NCBI RefSeq assembly: GCF_947631165.1
Contig: NZ_CANRKH010000002.1
Span: forward strand, 62,001-126,000
DNA from: an uncultured Dysosmobacter sp.
GTDB taxonomy: Bacteria > Bacillota > Clostridia > Oscillospirales > Oscillospiraceae
DNA: 64,000 nucleotides
Direction: 5' to 3'
Shown: positions 61,105-64,000 of the stretch, piece after piece
Layout: every line of letters begins with the position of its first letter
How positions within the stretch are numbered: position 1 is the stretch's first letter
Position numbers and translations under genes: made by a program
The notes under the pieces: model-generated
Told to the model about the DNA's origin: nothing
Seen by the model: only the letters and a program-made list of their open reading frames with translations
Database searches by the model: none

Positions 61105-61488
61105 ATGGACGACGGGTACAAGCTGGAAAAGGAACCGCGGGAATACTTTGAATCGCCGCCCGCGAAAAGCGGCCTTGCGGAAATCCTCGAAGCGGCTGGC
61201 ATTTCGGCGGAGAGGCTGGCGGAGATCATCGGGGAACTTGCCGACGCGCTTTCCGCGGTATTCGGAAAGATTGATGATATATTCGACGACCTGAAAGAGC
61301 AATGCGCGGAGGCGCTGGAAAAGGCCGAATGGGGCCGCCAGAACCGGCGGGAAAACCGGGAGCGGGCGCGGTTCATGGAACAGCGTTACAGGGCGGAGAT
61401 CAGGCGGCTGGAGCAACGGAGGTTCGCCCGCCGTATATGGAAGCCTCCCCGCGGCGGAGGAATAGGAACACGGAGGAACAGGCAATGA
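61105..61488 (+). CDS. Hypothetical phage coiled-coil protein
   Basis: The 127-residue protein has LAEILEAAGISAERLAEIIGEL and a long acidic-to-basic coiled coil (DDLKEQCAEALEKAEW...RRLEQRRFARR). It overlaps the ArpU-like gene by 4 bp. No family recognised. Confidence 0.55.
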   Translation: MDDGYKLEKEPREYFESPPAKSGLAEILEAAGISAERLAEIIGELADALSAVFGKIDDIFDDLKEQCAEALEKAEWGRQNRRENRERARFMEQRYRAEIRRLEQRRFARRIWKPPRGGGIGTRRNRQ

Positions 61489-61958
61489 AACGCGAAAAAG
61501 TCATTTCGATTCTGCATTATTACCGGGATATTCCGAAAAATATCAAGCTGAACGAGCGGGTTATAAAAAACCTCGAAGATCAGTATTATAACACGCTGGG
61601 CGGAATGAAAATGGACGGTATGCCCCGCGCGAAGGGCGGAACGTCAAGCCCGGTTGAAAACGTCGTTTTGAACGTCCCGCGTTCGGTTGTAAAGACCATC
61701 GAAGAAATCCGCCGGGACAACGCCCGCATGGAGCAAATCAGGGGGGAAATTCTTTCGGAGTTGAACCGGCTGGCGTTCAGCGAAAAAGCGGTTGTTTTGG
61801 GGTTCTACATAAACGGCCAGCAATGGGAACAGATTTCGGAACAGGTCAATTACAGCCCGCGGCAATGCCGCAATATCCGCGCCGCCGCCCTCGATCATTT
61901 GGCGGAGCGGTTCGCCCGGAACAAGGCGATTTCGCGGTATCAATTCCCGCGAAAATAA
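61485..61958 (+). CDS. ArpU/RinA-like phage late transcription regulator
   Basis: The 157-residue protein starts KREKVISILHYYRDIPKNIK and ends with a sigma-region-4-like helix-turn-helix (SEKAVVLGFYINGQQWEQI, SEQVNYSPRQCRNIRAAALDHLA). ArpU-type regulators sit directly before the terminase genes in phages of Firmicutes and switch on late genes. Position and motif agree. Confidence 0.8.
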   Translation: MKREKVISILHYYRDIPKNIKLNERVIKNLEDQYYNTLGGMKMDGMPRAKGGTSSPVENVVLNVPRSVVKTIEEIRRDNARMEQIRGEILSELNRLAFSEKAVVLGFYINGQQWEQISEQVNYSPRQCRNIRAAALDHLAERFARNKAISRYQFPRK

Positions 61959-62061
61959 GATTGCCACCCATTGCCTGTTTTTTCTGCTAAAATGGGTACA
62001 GTGAAAAGATTGTAAAACGATTCGGGGCGGCGATTCCTCCCGCCGCCTCGAAGCCTGTAAA

Positions 62062-62092
62062 CGGGCCTTGTTTTTTGCAAGGTCCGTTTTTT
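62062..62092 (+). terminator. Terminator between the late regulator and terminase genes
   Basis: CGGGCCTTG pairs with CAAGGTCCG (one G-T) around TTTTTTG and is followed by TTTTTT. It would block read-through into the packaging genes unless antiterminated, or mark the end of the early operon. Confidence 0.82.
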
Positions 62093-62154
62093 GCGCGCTT
62101 CCGCGGGAACGCGCAGGGCGAAAAATGAAAAACAAACGAAGGGAGGTGCGGAGC

Positions 62155-63090
62155 GTGGCAAGAGAGCGGAACCAGGCGCGGGAAAAAGCCCGGAAAATTT
62201 GGCTTGATTCCGGCGGCACGATGACGGCCCGACAGGTTGCGGAGGCCGTCGGCGGGACGAAGCCCGAACAGGTCCGAAAATGGAAGAGCGCGGACGGGTG
62301 GGCGAAAACCCTTGAAGAGAGCAAGCCGCCCCGGAAGCGCGGCGGACAGCCGGGCAATAAGAACGCCGCGGGAGCGGGCGCGCCGCCGGGCAATAAGAAC
62401 GCCGAAACACACGGGGCATATTCTACGGTCCGCATTGCAGACCTTCCCCCGGAACAGCGGGAGTATATCGAGGCGATCACCCTTGACACCGAAAAGAATA
62501 TGCTTGCCGAACTGCAATTACTGTTCGCAAAGGAAATCGACCTTCAAAGCAAAATCGCCGCCGTGGAAAAGGCCGGGGCGGACGTTATGTATATAGACCG
62601 AACCGTTGAAGTGCGGACACCGAAAGGGCAGGAAAGATTACAACAGCAATTAGAAAAGCTGGAAGCCCTGCAAAAACAACAGGACGATCTATTGTGGGAA
62701 ATGGACGGGGAAAAGCCCTCCACGACCTCGCAAAGAAAGAAGCTGGACAAACTGCAACGGGAAATCGCCGCGTTGCAGGACATGACCGGGGACCGGCAAA
62801 GGGACCTTGAAAAGCAAGGGTACAACGTCGGAACTGTAACGGTCATCAAGGGAAGCGCGTTCGACAGGGTGATGACGCTTGAAGCGGAGTGGAACAAAGT
62901 ACACGGGCGAATCATTAAGCTGTTGGATTCTATCAAGGGATATGAACTTGAAAGCCGACGCGTTCGCCTCGAAGAACGCAAGTACAATCTTGCGAAGCAG
63001 AGGCTGGCGGGCGCGTTCGAGATAGACCCCGACACGGGCGAAATCGACGACGAAACCGACGACGGCGGCGACGACGGCCCGGAAATTTGA
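62155..63090 (+). CDS. Phage terminase small subunit-like protein
   Basis: GTG 62155 is preceded by GGGAGGTG. The 311-residue protein begins with a helix-turn-helix (ARKIWLDSGGTMTARQVAEAVGG, VRKWKSADGWAK), then a basic Gly/Asn repeat (two PGNKNA units) and HGAYSTV. A long coiled coil follows (LQQQLEKLEALQKQQDDL...) and an acidic tail. The N-terminal part is that of terminase small subunits; the coiled coil could aid oligomerisation on DNA. Confidence 0.8.
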   Translation: MARERNQAREKARKIWLDSGGTMTARQVAEAVGGTKPEQVRKWKSADGWAKTLEESKPPRKRGGQPGNKNAAGAGAPPGNKNAETHGAYSTVRIADLPPEQREYIEAITLDTEKNMLAELQLLFAKEIDLQSKIAAVEKAGADVMYIDRTVEVRTPKGQERLQQQLEKLEALQKQQDDLLWEMDGEKPSTTSQRKKLDKLQREIAALQDMTGDRQRDLEKQGYNVGTVTVIKGSAFDRVMTLEAEWNKVHGRIIKLLDSIKGYELESRRVRLEERKYNLAKQRLAGAFEIDPDTGEIDDETDDGGDDGPEI

Positions 63091-63251
63091 CCGCGGGCGC
63101 GGGTCCTTTTGGCGGAATTTCCGGGGTGCGGGTCCGTCGAGGCCCGGCCTATCTTTAGCTACGAAAAAATTTTTTCCGCTTCCGGGGTCCGGGGATTTTT
63201 TTATATGGGGGGAGGTTCGGCGGAAAAGACGTTGGAGGGGGGCGAAAACCC

Positions 63252-63755
63252 GTGAAACTTTACGACACAAAGGCCGTCGCGCGGTTTTTGGACGTGTCGG
63301 AACGCCGCGTGCGACAGTTGCGCGACGAAAAAGTGATTGTGGAGGCCCGCCCCGGCCTGTACGAACTGATCGACACGAACCACAGGTATATAAACTACCT
63401 CCGCCGCCGGAACCCGGAAAGCGAAGAAGTCATTGACTATAACACGGAGCGGGCAAAGCTGGTCCGGGCGAAGCGGAAGAACGAAGAATACGAATTGCAG
63501 TTGAAGGAAGGGACGCTTCACGCGTCGGAGGACATAGAACGCGTTATGAAGGATATGCTGGTAAACTTCAAATCGCGTTTGATGGCGATTCCGGCGAAAC
63601 AGGCCCCCATACTTGCGAAGAAATCTGACCGGGCGGAAATATTCGCCCTGCTGAAAGAAGAGATCGACGAAGCCTTGCTTGAACTGTCCGACTTCAAAAC
63701 GGCGTTCGGAGAGGACGGGGAAAGGAGGCCGGACGATGAAGAAAGCGACGGTTGA
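63252..63755 (+). CDS. Second small terminase/Nu1-like DNA packaging protein
   Basis: GTG 63252 gives 167 residues with KLYDTKAVARFLDVSERRVRQLRDEKVI, a MerR/Nu1-type winged helix, and a helical C-terminal part (ALLKEEIDEALLELSD). Nu1 of lambda-like phages binds cos. It overlaps the large terminase by 20 bp, the normal order. Two DNA-binding packaging candidates in a row are unusual. Confidence 0.78.
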   Translation: MKLYDTKAVARFLDVSERRVRQLRDEKVIVEARPGLYELIDTNHRYINYLRRRNPESEEVIDYNTERAKLVRAKRKNEEYELQLKEGTLHASEDIERVMKDMLVNFKSRLMAIPAKQAPILAKKSDRAEIFALLKEEIDEALLELSDFKTAFGEDGERRPDDEESDG

Positions 63756-64000
63756 CCTTTTCACGCAGATTTTTTCCGTGCTTGCCCCTCCCCCGGACAT
63801 GACAATTTCGCAATGGGCGGACGAATACCGGCGGTTGTCCTCCGAATCGGCGGCGGAGCCGGGCCGCTGGCGCACGTCGCGCGCCCCATATCAACGCGAG
63901 ATCATGGACGCGGTTTGCGATATGCGGGTGCAAAAAGTCGTCATCATGTCGGCGGCGCAGATCGGCAAAACCGACGCGCTGATTCTAAACCCCATCGGCT
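63736..64000 (+). CDS. Terminase large subunit, GpA type (partial, runs off the window)
   Basis: ATG 63736 follows AAAGGAGG. The first 88 residues show the GpA pattern: ISQWADEYRRLSSESAAEPG, RAPYQREIMDAVCD, and the adenine/Walker A motif MSAAQIGKTD. GpA-type terminases package DNA from cos sites, consistent with the Nu1-like gene just before it. The nuclease domain is outside the window. Confidence 0.93.
   Translation, partial: MKKATVDLFTQIFSVLAPPPDMTISQWADEYRRLSSESAAEPGRWRTSRAPYQREIMDAVCDMRVQKVVIMSAAQIGKTDALILNPIG

Noticed and set aside
1-64000. CRISPR arrays, tRNA or rRNA genes
   Set aside because: No regularly spaced repeat series seen; no rRNA-like sequence and no cloverleaf with a CCA end noticed by eye. 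A tRNAscan run would settle the tRNA question.

Overview
The window looks like a chromosomal segment of an anaerobic Firmicute, most likely a gut Clostridia of the Oscillospiraceae type (Flavonifractor/Oscillibacter/Lawsonibacter-like). The reasons are GGAGG ribosome sites, consensus sigma-A promoters with 17-bp spacers, a tRNA-Trp T-box, YesM/YesN-type signalling, an Rrf2 regulator, Tn916-type integrase remnants, and protein families common in that group. The genus is an inference; no rRNA gene is present.

Left part (1-9.9 kb). A decayed integrative element (integrase broken by a 269-bp MITE-like insertion, excisionase with a stop codon, frameshifted ParM-like gene, a small CxxC protein divergent from a ribbon-helix-helix regulator) abuts remnants of pdxT/pdxS. 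Intact cysK and a divergent Rrf2 regulator follow. Then comes a wrecked lipoate locus: lplA with several lesions, a lipoyl-domain scrap, and a lipA::lplA chimera. An alpha/beta hydrolase, a dicarboxylate/amino-acid:cation symporter and an IS3-family remnant close the region.

Middle (9.9-48 kb). A sugar module (galM, aldehyde dehydrogenase, ribose-type ABC importer) is divergent from a YesM/YesN two-component pair and an AEC-family carrier. A T-box leader precedes trpB-trpA and, with no visible terminator between, an ABC importer, so the transporter may be under tryptophan control. A liv-type branched-chain amino-acid ABC operon has a hairpin at the 5' end of its predicted transcript and runs into a cytidylate-kinase-like protein, an aminotransferase, a ketopantoate-reductase-like protein and a hydrolase. 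A MarR regulator with two palindromic operators leads an alcohol dehydrogenase / aldehyde dehydrogenase / C-N hydrolase operon. Positions 41.0-42.65 kb are a graveyard of truncated genes. A DNA-damage group follows (DUF434, Pol IV, SRAP/HMCES with a frameshift), then lysS and greA.

Right part (48.1-64 kb). Base composition and codon use change and a tightly packed, all-plus-strand prophage begins: many tiny ORFs (seven Cys-rich), a rolling-circle HUH-type Rep, HD protein, RecU, two DNA methyltransferases each broken at a poly-G run, ASCH protein, radical SAM protein, ParA/ParB, an ArpU-like late regulator, two small-terminase-type proteins and the start of a GpA-type large terminase. No integrase or repressor is visible at this end. 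Rep together with ParAB suggests a phage-plasmid or a plasmid-like replication/partition module inside a phage. Just upstream of rep, on the opposite strand, a consensus promoter followed about 75 nt later by an intrinsic terminator predicts a small RNA that could be a copy-control RNA.

Recurrent caution: five frameshifts (5.7, 6.07, 45.1, 54.87 and 55.57 kb) lie exactly at mononucleotide runs, so some 'pseudogenes' may be sequencing errors or phase-variable genes.
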